Assembly (NCBI RefSeq): GCF_047971665.1
Contig: NZ_JBKEAA010000012.1
Span: 118,836-182,835 of the forward strand
Direction of reading: 5' to 3'
DNA: 64,000 bases
DNA from: Castellaniella sp047971665
GTDB lineage: Bacteria; Pseudomonadota; Gammaproteobacteria; Burkholderiales; Burkholderiaceae_B
Below are positions 27,667-37,054 of the stretch, in pieces. Made by a program: the position numbers and the translations under genes. The notes under the pieces were generated by a model. The model saw only the letters and a program-made list of their open reading frames with translations, did not search any database and was not told where the DNA came from. How positions within the stretch are numbered: the stretch's first letter is position 1; each line of letters opens with the position of its first letter.

Positions 27667-28472
27667 CAGTCGATCGTCCGAAATCCGCCCGAGTATTCTG
27701 CATCGCCAATCAGAAGGGCGGGGTGGGAAAGACCACCACAGCCATCAATCTGGCCGCTTCGCTGGCAATGCATGGCCAGCGTGTGCTGCTGGTCGATCTG
27801 GATCCGCAGGGCAACGCCACCATGGGCAGCGGCATCGACAAGAATGCGGCAGCCGTCAACTTGTACCAGGTGCTCATCGGAGAGGCCGATATCGCGCAGG
27901 CCCGCATTCGCTCGGAATCGGGCGGCTATGATGTGCTGCCCTCGAATCGTGAATTGTCTGGGGCGGAAATCGATCTGGTCCAGATGAACGATCGTGAAAT
28001 GCAGCTCAAGCGCGCCTTGAGCAAGGTGGCCCAGGATTACGATTTCATCCTGATCGACTGTCCGCCGACGCTTTCTTTGCTGACCCTGAACGGACTGGCG
28101 GGCGCTCATGGCGTGATCATTCCCATGCAGTGCGAGTATTTCGCGCTCGAAGGCCTGTCCGACCTGGTCAACACGATCAAACGGATCTATCGCAATCTGA
28201 ATCCCGACCTGGAACTGATCGGTCTGCTGCGCGTCATGTTCGACCCGCGGATGACGTTGCAGCAACAGGTCTCGACGCAACTGGAATTGCATTTCGGAGA
28301 CAAGGTCTTCAAGACAGTCGTGCCCCGCAATGTCCGCCTGGCCGAAGCCCCCAGCTATGGTCAACCCGGCGTGGTGTATGACAAGTCATCCCGGGGCGCC
28401 CGCGCCTACCTCGCTTTTGGCGAGGAACTCATCCGCCGGGTCGGCGGCAAGATCCGTCCGCGCGCGGCCTGA
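27663..28472 (+). CDS. parA: Chromosome partitioning ATPase ParA (Soj)
   Basis: Deviant-Walker ATPase that moves ParB-parS complexes over the nucleoid. The 269-residue protein has the Walker A-like motif NQKGGVGKTTTAINLA, Walker B LLVDLDPQGNATMG and IDCPPTLSLLTLNG. The start at 27663 overlaps the rsmG stop; the open frame extends upstream to 27579 without homology. It lies 36 bases before parB. Confidence 0.97.
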   Translation: MTVDRPKSARVFCIANQKGGVGKTTTAINLAASLAMHGQRVLLVDLDPQGNATMGSGIDKNAAAVNLYQVLIGEADIAQARIRSESGGYDVLPSNRELSGAEIDLVQMNDREMQLKRALSKVAQDYDFILIDCPPTLSLLTLNGLAGAHGVIIPMQCEYFALEGLSDLVNTIKRIYRNLNPDLELIGLLRVMFDPRMTLQQQVSTQLELHFGDKVFKTVVPRNVRLAEAPSYGQPGVVYDKSSRGARAYLAFGEELIRRVGGKIRPRAA

Positions 28473-28508
28473 ACGCCCGCCCGGTATCACCCATAGGAAA
28501 CACAGACG

Positions 28509-29447
28509 ATGGCCACTCGCAAAAAAGGACTCGGACGCGGTCTGGACGCCCTGCTGGGCGCCGATAACGGCGCGCTGGACGCCGTGGGGCGCAAGAACGA
28601 CGACGCACCCAGCCAGTTGCCGGTCAGCGTACTGCGCGCGGGTCGGTACCAGCCGCGTACCCGCATGGATGAAGGCGCGCTGAACGATCTGGCCGAATCC
28701 ATCCGCGCGCAGGGAATCATGCAGCCCATCCTGGTGCGCCCCCTCGAAAAAGGCAAAGGCCAGTACGAGATCATTGCGGGGGAACGCCGGTTCCGCGCGG
28801 CGAAAATCGCCGGTTTGAAAGCGGTACCGGTCCTGGTGCGCGAGGTGGCCGACGAGAACGCCGCCGCCATGGCGCTGATCGAGAACATTCAGCGCGAAGA
28901 CCTCAATCCCCTCGAAGAAGCCCATGGCGTGCGTCGCCTGCTCGATGAGTTCGGTCTGACGCACGAACAGGCGGCCACGGCCATCGGTCGTTCGCGCTCC
29001 GCCACCACCAACCTGCTGCGCCTGCTGAATCTGGCCGATCCGGTGCAGACCATGCTGCTGGCAGGCGATATCGACATGGGACACGCCCGGGCGCTGCTGT
29101 CCGCCGATGCCGCGCAGCAGATCCTGCTGGCCAATGAGGTCATCGCCCGGCGATTGTCGGTGCGCGAAACAGAAAAACGGGTCGCGCGCGCGCTGCGTGA
29201 GGCCGATGAACCCATCACCACGCCGGCGGGCCGCTCGGCGCGCGGAGGCGGCGCGGTCCGTTCGGGCGATCTGGACCGGCTGGAAAAAGCGCTGTCGGAT
29301 CATCTGGCGACCCGGGTGAGGATCCGTTCGGGCGCCCGCAAGGGGGGGCAGCTGGTGATCGAATTTTCCAACTGGGAACATCTTGATGCCTTGCTGGATC
29401 GCCAGGGACTCGGGGGGGTGCTGGCCGATCGCGACGCGGTTGCTTGA
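28509..29447 (+). CDS. parB: Chromosome partitioning protein ParB (Spo0J)
   Basis: CTP-dependent clamp that loads at parS. The 312-residue protein begins KKGLGRGLDALLG, contacting ParA. The CTPase/ParB box shows GQYEIIAGERRFRAAKIAGL and ALIENIQREDLNPLEEA, followed by the HTH LTHEQAATAIGRSRSATTNLLRL. Three parS sites stand 3.5-4 kb upstream. The -35 element of the tRNA promoter overlaps its stop codon. Confidence 0.97.
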   Translation: MATRKKGLGRGLDALLGADNGALDAVGRKNDDAPSQLPVSVLRAGRYQPRTRMDEGALNDLAESIRAQGIMQPILVRPLEKGKGQYEIIAGERRFRAAKIAGLKAVPVLVREVADENAAAMALIENIQREDLNPLEEAHGVRRLLDEFGLTHEQAATAIGRSRSATTNLLRLLNLADPVQTMLLAGDIDMGHARALLSADAAQQILLANEVIARRLSVRETEKRVARALREADEPITTPAGRSARGGGAVRSGDLDRLEKALSDHLATRVRIRSGARKGGQLVIEFSNWEHLDALLDRQGLGGVLADRDAVA

Positions 29448-29472
29448 CACGAAATTTGGATTTCTGCATAAT
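29444..29472 (+). promoter_or_regulatory. Strong promoter of the tRNA-Tyr/Gly/Thr-tuf unit
   Basis: Consensus -35 TTGACA (29444-29449), a 17-base spacer and CATAAT (29467-29472). The -35 box contains the parB stop codon TGA. Transcription would begin about 6 bases before the tRNA-Tyr 5' end. Confidence 0.85.
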
Positions 29473-29486
29473 TCGAAATTCGCTTC

Positions 29487-29573
29487 GGTGGGGTGCCCGA
29501 GTGGTTAAAGGGGGCAGACTGTAAATCTGTTGGCCTTGCGCCTACGTTGGTTCGAATCCAACCCCCACCACCA
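29487..29573 (+). tRNA. tRNA-Tyr (GTA)
   Basis: An 87-base long-variable-arm tRNA including encoded CCA. The acceptor GGTGGGG pairs with CCCCACC, the anticodon loop is CTGTAAA and the T-arm is GTTGGTTCGAATCCAAC. It is the first gene of the tRNA-tuf cluster. Confidence 0.97.
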
Positions 29574-29625
29574 TGCGAACGATTTTCCCTGCCGTGTGAC
29601 AGGGGAGTCGGCAGGGATCCGAACC

Positions 29626-29699
29626 GCGGGTGTAGCTCAATGGTAGAGCAGAAGCCTTCCAAGCTTACGACGAGGGTTCGATTCCCTTCACCCGCTCCA
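29626..29699 (+). tRNA. tRNA-Gly (TCC)
   Basis: A 74-base tRNA with encoded CCA. The acceptor GCGGGTG pairs with CACCCGC, and the anticodon loop CTTCCAA gives anticodon TCC. Confidence 0.97.
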
Positions 29700-29714
29700 T
29701 GGTTTATGTGGTGC

Positions 29715-29789
29715 GCCCATGTAGCTCAGTGGCAGAGCACTCCCTTGGTAAGGGAGAGGTCGGCAGTTCAATCCTGCCCATGGGCACCA
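29715..29789 (+). tRNA. tRNA-Thr (GGT)
   Basis: A 75-base tRNA with encoded CCA. The acceptor GCCCATG pairs with CATGGGC, and the anticodon loop TTGGTAA gives GGT. It stands 68 bases before tuf. In Bordetella this cluster leads into tuf-tRNA-Trp-secE, which is not the case here. Confidence 0.97.
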
Positions 29790-29857
29790 GGTTTTTCTTG
29801 GTGTCGCCAGCGTGAATTGTGTAGCGCGTATTCCTGATTTCGAACAGAGGTATCGAT

Positions 29858-31048
<1,191 letters not shown>

Positions 31049-31103
31049 TCAACAATGTTCCGGGCGGCGCATGCCGCGTCGCCCTCGCTCTTTGGAATCT
31101 ACT

Positions 31104-31415
31104 ATGCAAAGCCAAAAAATCCGTATTCGCCTGAAGGCCTTCGACTATCGTCTGATCGACCAGTCGGCGCTCGAGATTGTCGAGACGGCCAAGCGTACCG
31201 GCGCTGTGGTTCGTGGCCCCGTGCCGCTGCCCACCCGCATCGAGCGTTATGACGTGCTGCGTTCGCCGCACGTCAACAAGGCCTCGCGTGACCAGTTCGA
31301 AATCCGTACGCATCAGCGCCTGATGGACATTGTTGATCCGACGGAAAAGACGGTTGACGCCCTGATGAAACTCGATCTGCCCGCCGGCGTCGACGTGGAA
31401 ATCAAGTTGCAGTAA
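31104..31415 (+). CDS. rpsJ: 30S ribosomal protein S10
   Basis: 103 residues with the invariant S10 pattern KIRIRLKAFDYRLIDQSA and RTGAVVRGPVPLPTR. It is a small-subunit head protein and also a transcription antitermination (NusE) partner. The start at 31104 follows TTTGGA, 55 bases after tuf. A GC-rich imperfect hairpin (about 31062-31084) fills that gap. A promoter for the next gene lies downstream, so rpsJ probably belongs to the tuf transcript. Confidence 0.97.
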   Translation: MQSQKIRIRLKAFDYRLIDQSALEIVETAKRTGAVVRGPVPLPTRIERYDVLRSPHVNKASRDQFEIRTHQRLMDIVDPTEKTVDALMKLDLPAGVDVEIKLQ

Positions 31416-31423
31416 TTCTTGGC

Positions 31424-31453
31424 TTGTGTTCTGTGCGCTTGGGCCGGTATAAT
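31424..31453 (+). promoter_or_regulatory. Promoter of the rplC operon, -10 in the loop of an inverted repeat
   Basis: TTGTGT (31424-31429), an 18-base spacer and TATAAT (31448-31453). The -10 hexamer is bracketed by perfect arms GGGCCGG and CCGGCCC (31441-31460), which are followed by TTGCGTTTTT. The same stretch could therefore act as a terminator for rpsJ and as a promoter for rplC. The leader to rplC would be about 65 bases. Confidence 0.55.
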
Positions 31454-31524
31454 CCGGCCCTTGCGTTTTTCGCGCAAAATCTTTACGGCCCCGGTCAATC
31501 GCAACCGGGATTTGGGAGAATAAA

Positions 31525-32166
31525 ATGAGTCTAGGCCTTGTAGGTCGCAAGGTCGGCATGACTCGCATATTCACCGACGATGGTCAAACCATCCCGGTGA
31601 CCGTGCTTGACATGTCCGACAATCGCGTTAGCCAGATCAAGACCGCTGAGACCGACGGCTACACCGCCGTCCAGGTTGCCTTCGGCAAGCGTCGTGCTAG
31701 TCGTGTGGGCAAACCGCTCGCGGGTCATCTTGCCAAAGCTGGTGTTGAAGCCAGTCGGCTCCTTCAGGAATTCCGTGTTGACGCTTCGGCGCTCGACGGC
31801 GTTAAGCCGGGCGATGTGCTGACGGTTGACATGTTCGGTGTCGGTCAGAAGGTCGATGTCATCGGAACCTCTATCGGTAAGGGTTTTGCTGGCGCCATCA
31901 AGCGTCACAACTTCTCTTCTAACCGTGCATCCCACGGTAACTCGGTGTCGCACAACTCGGCCGGTTCGATCGGTCAGGCGCAGGATCCTGGTCGCGTGCT
32001 GCCGGGTAAGCGCATGGCTGCCCACATGGGTGATGTGCAGCGCACCATGCAGAACCTGGAAGTGGTTCGCGTCGATGCCGAGCGCCAGCTGCTGCTGGTC
32101 AAGGGTGCTGTTCCGGGTGCCCGGGGCGGTGATGTGGTGGTCCGGCCGGCGGTCAAGGGGGCGTAA
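31525..32166 (+). CDS. rplC: 50S ribosomal protein L3
   Basis: 213-residue early assembly protein at the peptidyl-transferase centre. It shows MSLGLVGRKVGMTRIFTDDG and the methyl-acceptor glutamine region SIGQAQDPGRVLPGKRMAAH. It is preceded by GGGAG and its own promoter. Its stop shares one base with the rplD start (TAATG). Confidence 0.97.
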   Translation: MSLGLVGRKVGMTRIFTDDGQTIPVTVLDMSDNRVSQIKTAETDGYTAVQVAFGKRRASRVGKPLAGHLAKAGVEASRLLQEFRVDASALDGVKPGDVLTVDMFGVGQKVDVIGTSIGKGFAGAIKRHNFSSNRASHGNSVSHNSAGSIGQAQDPGRVLPGKRMAAHMGDVQRTMQNLEVVRVDAERQLLLVKGAVPGARGGDVVVRPAVKGA

Positions 32167-32789
32167 TGGAACTCAAGCTTCTTAACGAGCAGGGTCAGGC
32201 TGCCGAAACGATTCAAGTGTCGGATGTGCTGTTCGGCCGTGAGTACAACGAGGCGCTGATTCATCAGGTCGTCGTGGCTTACATGGCCAATGCGCGTTCC
32301 GGTAATCGTGCCCAGAAAGGGCGCTCCGAGATCGCCAAGTCGACGCGCAAGCCGTGGCGTCAGAAAGGGACGGGTCGTGCTCGTGCCGGTATGGCCTCGA
32401 GCCCGCTGTGGCGTGGGGGTGGTCGGATTTTCCCGAACAAGCCCGACGAGAACTTCTCGCAGAAGGTGAACCGCAAGATGTATCGCGCCGGCGTGGCGTC
32501 GATCCTCTCGCAGTTGGCGCGCGAAGGCCGCATCTCCGTGGTTGATGATTTCTCGCTGGAGGCGCCGAAGACGCGTCTGGTGGCTGAGAAGCTCAAGGGC
32601 ATGGGGTTTGTGGATTCGGTGCTGGTGATCACCGATGAGCTGAGCGAGAACCTCTTCCTGGCGTCGCGCAACTTGCGCGATGTGCTGGTGCTCGAGGTGA
32701 CCGAGGCGGATCCGGTGTCGCTGGTGCGTTTCCCGCAGGTTGTCGTGACCAAGGGTGCGCTGGCGAAGATGCAGGAGGTGTGGCAATGA
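32166..32789 (+). CDS. rplD: 50S ribosomal protein L4
   Basis: 207-residue exit-tunnel protein. It contains the conserved tunnel loop region KPWRQKGTGRARAGMASSPL WRGGG. L4 also regulates the S10 operon in some bacteria, but no such leader was identified here. It overlaps both neighbours (TAATG with rplC, ATGA with rplW). Confidence 0.96.
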   Translation: MELKLLNEQGQAAETIQVSDVLFGREYNEALIHQVVVAYMANARSGNRAQKGRSEIAKSTRKPWRQKGTGRARAGMASSPLWRGGGRIFPNKPDENFSQKVNRKMYRAGVASILSQLAREGRISVVDDFSLEAPKTRLVAEKLKGMGFVDSVLVITDELSENLFLASRNLRDVLVLEVTEADPVSLVRFPQVVVTKGALAKMQEVWQ

Positions 32790-33091
32790 GTCAGCTCAAG
32801 CAAGAGCGTCTGCTGAAGGTGCTGCTCGCACCGCAGATCTCCGAAAAGGCGACCTATATCGCCGACAAGAATGAGCAGGTGGTGTTCCGTGTCGTTTCCG
32901 ACGCAACCAAGCCGGAAGTGAAGGCAGCCGTCGAGGCGCTCTTCAATGTGAAGGTGAAGTCGGTCCAGACTACGAACGTCAAGGGTAAGGTCAAGCGCTT
33001 CGGCAAGATTACCGGTCAGCGCAAGGGTTGGAAGAAGGCATTCGTCTGCTTGCAGCCTGGCCAGGAAATCAACTTCGCGGCTGGGGAGTGA
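32786..33091 (+). CDS. rplW: 50S ribosomal protein L23
   Basis: 101-residue protein at the tunnel exit where trigger factor and SRP dock. The pattern LAPQISEKATYIADKNEQVV is typical. The start at 32786 overlaps the rplD stop (ATGA); an upstream GTG two codons earlier is less likely. Confidence 0.95.
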   Translation: MSQLKQERLLKVLLAPQISEKATYIADKNEQVVFRVVSDATKPEVKAAVEALFNVKVKSVQTTNVKGKVKRFGKITGQRKGWKKAFVCLQPGQEINFAAGE

Positions 33092-33098
33092 CTGAGCT

Positions 33099-33926
33099 AT
33101 GGCGTTGGTAAAAGTTAAGCCGACATCCGCTGGTCGTCGCGCGGTTGTCAAGGTTGTCAATAAAGAGCTGTACAAAGGCCGTCCGCACGCCGCACTGGTC
33201 GAGAAGCAATCGAAGAATGCCGGCCGCAACAATGCGGGCCGCATCACGGTGCGTCACCAGGGTGGTGGTCACAAGCAGCACTATCGCGTGGTCGATTTCC
33301 GTCGCAACAAGGACGGTATCGTGGCGAAGGTCGAGCGTATCGAGTACGACCCGAACCGCTCTGCTCACATCGCGCTGCTGTGCTACGCCGATGGCGAGCG
33401 CCGCTACATCATCGCACCGCGCAATGTTGAAGTCGGCCAGGAAGTCGTCAGCGGTTCCGAGGCGCCCATCAAGTCCGGCAACGCGCTTCCGATCCGGAAT
33501 ATCCCGGTCGGTACCGTGATCCACTGCATCGAGATGCAGCCTGGCAAGGGTGCCCAGCTGGCGCGCTCGGCCGGCGCTTCCGTGCAGCTGCTGGCGCGTG
33601 AGGGTTCGTACGCTCAGCTGCGTCTGCGTTCCGGTGAAATCCGTCGTGTGCACGTCGAGTGCCGCGCGACTGTCGGCGAAGTGGGCAATGGCGAGCATTC
33701 GCTGCGCAAGATCGGCAAGGCCGGTGCCAACCGTTGGCGCGGTATCCGTCCGACGGTTCGTGGCGTGGTCATGAACCCGGTCGATCACCCGCACGGTGGT
33801 GGTGAAGGTCGTACGGGTGAGGGCCGTGTGCCGGTCAGCCCGTGGGGCACGCCGGCCAAGGGCTATCGGACGCGTAACAACAAGCGTACCGACTCGATGA
33901 TTGTTCAGCGCCGCAAAAAGCGTTAA
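33099..33926 (+). CDS. rplB: 50S ribosomal protein L2
   Basis: 275-residue core protein near the peptidyl-transferase centre. Signatures are NNAGRITVRHQGGGHKQHYR and the C-terminal MNPVDHPHGGGEGRTGEGR with the functionally important histidine. It starts 7 bases after rplW. Confidence 0.98.
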   Translation: MALVKVKPTSAGRRAVVKVVNKELYKGRPHAALVEKQSKNAGRNNAGRITVRHQGGGHKQHYRVVDFRRNKDGIVAKVERIEYDPNRSAHIALLCYADGERRYIIAPRNVEVGQEVVSGSEAPIKSGNALPIRNIPVGTVIHCIEMQPGKGAQLARSAGASVQLLAREGSYAQLRLRSGEIRRVHVECRATVGEVGNGEHSLRKIGKAGANRWRGIRPTVRGVVMNPVDHPHGGGEGRTGEGRVPVSPWGTPAKGYRTRNNKRTDSMIVQRRKKR

Positions 33927-33936
33927 GGGGTAACGG

Positions 33937-34212
33937 ATGACTCGCTCTCTGAAAAAAGGCCCGTTCGTCGACGCTCACCTGATGAAGAAGGTGGACGCGG
34001 CGCGGGGTAGCAACGACAAGCGCCCGATCAAGACCTGGTCGCGCCGTTCGACGGTTTTGCCGGATTTCGTCGGTCTGACGATTGCCGTGCATAACGGCCG
34101 TCAGCACGTGCCGGTGTATGTGTCGGAAAACATGGTCGGCCACAAACTTGGCGAATTCGCCCTGACGCGTACGTTCAAGGGCCATCTCGCCAGCAAGAAG
34201 GCGAAACGTTAA
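33937..34212 (+). CDS. rpsS: 30S ribosomal protein S19
   Basis: 91 residues: MTRSLKKGPFVDAHLMKKV and the signature VYVSENMVGHKLGEFALTRT. It forms a complex with S13 at the subunit head. It starts 10 bases after rplB with GGGG/TAACGG ahead. Confidence 0.98.
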   Translation: MTRSLKKGPFVDAHLMKKVDAARGSNDKRPIKTWSRRSTVLPDFVGLTIAVHNGRQHVPVYVSENMVGHKLGEFALTRTFKGHLASKKAKR

Positions 34213-34223
34213 GGAGTATTGGA

Positions 34224-34553
34224 ATGGAAACCAAAGCCATCCTCCGCGGCGTCCGTCTCAGTGCCCAGAAAGGGCGCTTGGTGGCAGACCAGGTCCGCGG
34301 CAAACCGGTGGAGCAGGCGCTGAACATTCTGGCGTTTTCCCCGAAGAAAGGCGCACAGATCATCAAGAAGGTGGTCGAGTCCGCGATTGCGAACGCCGAG
34401 CACAATGACGGCGCTGACATTGACGAGCTCAAGGTGAAGACGATTCACGTTGAAGAAGGTATGACGCTGAAGCGTTTTACCGCGCGCGCCAAAGGTCGAG
34501 GCAATCGTATTCTGAAGCCGACGTGTCACGTGTTCGTGACGGTCGGGAACTGA
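34224..34553 (+). CDS. rplV: 50S ribosomal protein L22
   Basis: 109 residues: ILRGVRLSAQKGRLVADQVR and the tunnel-lining hairpin TLKRFTARAKGRGNRILKPT. The gene follows AAGGAG at 8 bases and is closely packed with rpsS and rpsC. Confidence 0.97.
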   Translation: METKAILRGVRLSAQKGRLVADQVRGKPVEQALNILAFSPKKGAQIIKKVVESAIANAEHNDGADIDELKVKTIHVEEGMTLKRFTARAKGRGNRILKPTCHVFVTVGN

Positions 34554-34562
34554 GGGGAACTC

Positions 34563-35342
34563 ATGGGTCAGAAAATTCATCCTACCGGGTTCCGTCTCGC
34601 AGTCACCCGCGACTGGACCGCCCGCTGGTATGCATCCAAGAAGGACTTCGCCAAGACTCTGGCGGACGACCTCGAGGTGCGTGCTTTCCTGAAGAAGCGC
34701 CTGGCGCATGCATCGGTTGGCCGCGTGCTGATCGAGCGTCCTGCCAAGAACGCCCGGATTACGCTGTTCAGCGCACGTCCTGGTGTGGTCATCGGCAAGA
34801 AAGGCGAGGACATCGAGCGCCTGAAGGCCGACCTGCAGAAAATGATCGGCGTGCCGGTGCACGTGAACATCGAAGAAGTGCGCAAGCCGGAAACCGATGC
34901 GCAACTGATCGCCGACTCGATCGCCCAGCAGCTTGAGCGTCGGATCATGTTCCGTCGCGCCATGAAGCGCGCGATCCAGAACGCCATGCGTCTTGGCGTT
35001 CAGGGCATCAAGATCATGAGCTCGGGCCGCCTGAACGGTGCAGAAATCGCCCGTACCGAGTGGTATCGCGAAGGTCGCGTGCCGCTGCACACCCTGCGCG
35101 CCAACATCGATTACGGTGTTTCGGAAGCCAAGACTACCTACGGCATCTCGGGGATCAAGGTCTGGGTTTACAAGGGCGAAATGCTGGGCCGCAACGAGCA
35201 GCCCGCAGCGAGCGAGCCGGAAAATGAACCGCGTCGCGCACGCCGTGGAGGTCGCAATGACGGCGACAACCGTGGTCAGCGTCGCGCGCCGCGTCGCGCC
35301 GAGTCCGGTGGCGATGCTGGCACTGAGAGCAGGAGTGAATAA
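34563..35342 (+). CDS. rpsC: 30S ribosomal protein S3
   Basis: 259 residues; KH domain ITLFSARPGVVIGKKGEDIE and C-terminal domain GISGIKVWVYKGEMLGRN. A further ~45-residue Arg/Gly/Glu-rich tail (PRRARRGGRNDGDNRGQRRA) extends it beyond the ~230 of E. coli, as in other betaproteobacteria. Its stop overlaps the rplP start. Confidence 0.97.
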   Translation: MGQKIHPTGFRLAVTRDWTARWYASKKDFAKTLADDLEVRAFLKKRLAHASVGRVLIERPAKNARITLFSARPGVVIGKKGEDIERLKADLQKMIGVPVHVNIEEVRKPETDAQLIADSIAQQLERRIMFRRAMKRAIQNAMRLGVQGIKIMSSGRLNGAEIARTEWYREGRVPLHTLRANIDYGVSEAKTTYGISGIKVWVYKGEMLGRNEQPAASEPENEPRRARRGGRNDGDNRGQRRAPRRAESGGDAGTESRSE

Positions 35343-35755
35343 TGCTTCAGCCGAAAAGAAGAAAGTACCGCAAAGAACAGAAAGGCCGTAACACCGGCCT
35401 GGCCACGCGCGGCGCCAAGGTCAGCTTTGGCGAGTTCGGCCTGAAGGCCACCGGTCGCGGCCGCCTGACGGCACGCCAGATCGAATCTGCACGTCGTGCG
35501 ATGACCCGTCACATCAAGCGGGGCGGCCGCATCTGGATTCGTGTGTTCCCGGATAAGCCGATCAGCCGCAAGCCCGCCGAAGTGCGGATGGGCTCGGGTA
35601 AAGGCAACCCGGAATACTATGTTGCCGAGATTCAGCCGGGCAAGGTGTTGTACGAAATGGACGGTGTTGACGAGTCCCTGGCGCGCGAGGCGTTCCGCCT
35701 TGCAGCGGCGAAGCTGCCGTTTGCGACCACGTTCGTCACACGGCATGTGGGGTAA
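35342..35755 (+). CDS. rplP: 50S ribosomal protein L16
   Basis: 137 residues: MLQPKRRKYRKEQKGRNTGL and IESARRAMTRHIKRGGRIWI, with the PEYYVAEIQPGKVLYEM segment. It is close to the A-site tRNA and contains an arginine hydroxylation target in many bacteria. The start overlaps the rpsC stop (TAATG). Confidence 0.97.
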   Translation: MLQPKRRKYRKEQKGRNTGLATRGAKVSFGEFGLKATGRGRLTARQIESARRAMTRHIKRGGRIWIRVFPDKPISRKPAEVRMGSGKGNPEYYVAEIQPGKVLYEMDGVDESLAREAFRLAAAKLPFATTFVTRHVG

Positions 35756-35757
35756 TC

Positions 35758-35949
35758 ATGAAAGCAAGTGAACTCCGCGCGAAGAGCGTTGAAGAACTTA
35801 ACAAGGAAATGCTCGAGTTGCTGAAGGCGCAGTTCAGCCTGCGCATGCAGCTGGCAACTCAGCAACTGACCAATACCAGCCAGCTTGGCAAGGTGCGTCG
35901 CGACATCGCGCGCATCCGGACCCTTCTGCGTGAAAAGGCGGCTCAGTAA
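35758..35949 (+). CDS. rpmC: 50S ribosomal protein L29
   Basis: 63-residue two-helix protein: MKASELRAKSVEELNKEMLE and LGKVRRDIARIRTLLREK. It starts 2 bases after rplP and shares one base with rpsQ (TAATG). Confidence 0.97.
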   Translation: MKASELRAKSVEELNKEMLELLKAQFSLRMQLATQQLTNTSQLGKVRRDIARIRTLLREKAAQ

Positions 35950-36218
35950 TGACTCAGGAAACGGTAAAGACCTCGCGCACCCTGGTGGGCAAGGTGGTTA
36001 GCGACAAGATGCAGAAAACGGTGACGGTGCTGGTTGAGCGTCGCGTCAAGCATCCGTTGTACAGCAAGATCATCATGCGCTCGGCGAAGTACCACGCGCA
36101 CGATGAAGATAGCGTGGCCGGCGCTGGCGACCTGGTGGAGATTGAAGAATGCCGCCCGATCTCGCGCTCGAAGAACTGGAAAGTCTCGAAAGTCCTCGAA
36201 AAGGCGCGCGTCATTTAA
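35949..36218 (+). CDS. rpsQ: 30S ribosomal protein S17
   Basis: 89 residues with LVGKVVSDKMQKTVTVLVER and ECRPISRSKNWKVSKVLEK. It is the last gene of the S10 segment; a 131-base gap with a promoter separates it from rplN. Confidence 0.97.
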   Translation: MTQETVKTSRTLVGKVVSDKMQKTVTVLVERRVKHPLYSKIIMRSAKYHAHDEDSVAGAGDLVEIEECRPISRSKNWKVSKVLEKARVI

Positions 36219-36228
36219 AAAATGGCGA

Positions 36229-36265
36229 TAGTGGCTTGTCAACGAATTGACAAGCCACTATAATT
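36229..36265 (+). promoter_or_regulatory. Promoter of the spc-type operon overlapping a 15-bp inverted repeat
   Basis: TTGTCA (36237-36242), a 17-base spacer and TATAAT (36260-36265) make a near-consensus sigma-70 promoter, 84 bases before rplN. A 15-bp perfect inverted repeat (36229-36243 and 36248-36262, loop CGAA) covers the -35 and spacer and runs into the -10. It could act as an operator, or as a hairpin at the end of the rpsQ message. Confidence 0.75.
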
Positions 36266-36349
36266 CCGCTTCTTTGCTCTTCCGAGCACTAAAACCCGTA
36301 CGGGTTCCAAGACTGACCGCATGGCGGGCCAAGTTGGAGTGTAAAACTC

Positions 36350-36718
36350 ATGATTCAAATGCAAACGGTGCTGAACGTCGCCGATAACTCCGGCGCGCGT
36401 TCGGTGATGTGCATCAAGGTGTTGGGCGGCTCCAAGCGTCGCTACGCCGGGGTGGGTGACATCATCAAGGTCGCGATCAAGGAGGCTGTGCCTCGTGGTC
36501 GTGTCAAGAAAGGCGATGTGTATAGCGCGGTGGTCGTGCGTACTGCGAAGGGTGTTCGCCGTTCGGATGGTGCGTTGATCAAATTCGATGGCAATGCGGC
36601 GGTCTTGCTGAACTCCAAGCTGGAGCCGATCGGGACGCGTATCTTCGGGCCGGTGACGCGCGAGCTGCGTACCGAGCGCTTCATGAAGATCGTTTCGCTC
36701 GCGCCTGAAGTTCTGTAA
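36350..36718 (+). CDS. rplN: 50S ribosomal protein L14
   Basis: 122 residues: MIQMQTVLNVADNSGARSVM and the signature GDIIKVAIKEAVPRGRVKKG. It sits at the subunit interface. It is the first gene after the gap and promoter. Confidence 0.98.
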   Translation: MIQMQTVLNVADNSGARSVMCIKVLGGSKRRYAGVGDIIKVAIKEAVPRGRVKKGDVYSAVVVRTAKGVRRSDGALIKFDGNAAVLLNSKLEPIGTRIFGPVTRELRTERFMKIVSLAPEVL

Positions 36719-36727
36719 GGAGCGGTC

Positions 36728-37045
36728 ATGAAGAAGATTCGTACCGGCGACGAAGTCGTCGTTCTGGCTGGCAAGGATCGTGGTCGTCGTGGCGTTGTGC
36801 TGCGTCGGGTGGATGCCGAGCTGGTGGTGGTGGAGGGTGTCAATCGTGTCAAGAAGCACGTTCGCCCGAACCCCATGAAAGGTGAGGTGGGTGGCATCGT
36901 CGAGAAGGACATGCCGATCCATGTTTCCAATGTTGCGCTGTTTAACCCGGCGGCCCAGAAAGGGGATCGCGTTGGGGTTAAGGTGCTTGAGGACGGTCGC
37001 AAAGTGCGCGTGTTCAAGTCCAACGGCGAACTGGTCGACGCTTAA
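36728..37045 (+). CDS. rplX: 50S ribosomal protein L24
   Basis: 105 residues with the KOW motif IRTGDEVVVLAGKDRGRRGV and VEKDMPIHVSNVALFNP. It initiates large-subunit assembly. It follows rplN by 9 bases with AAGGAG. Confidence 0.97.
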   Translation: MKKIRTGDEVVVLAGKDRGRRGVVLRRVDAELVVVEGVNRVKKHVRPNPMKGEVGGIVEKDMPIHVSNVALFNPAAQKGDRVGVKVLEDGRKVRVFKSNGELVDA

Positions 37046-37054
37046 GGAAACGCG

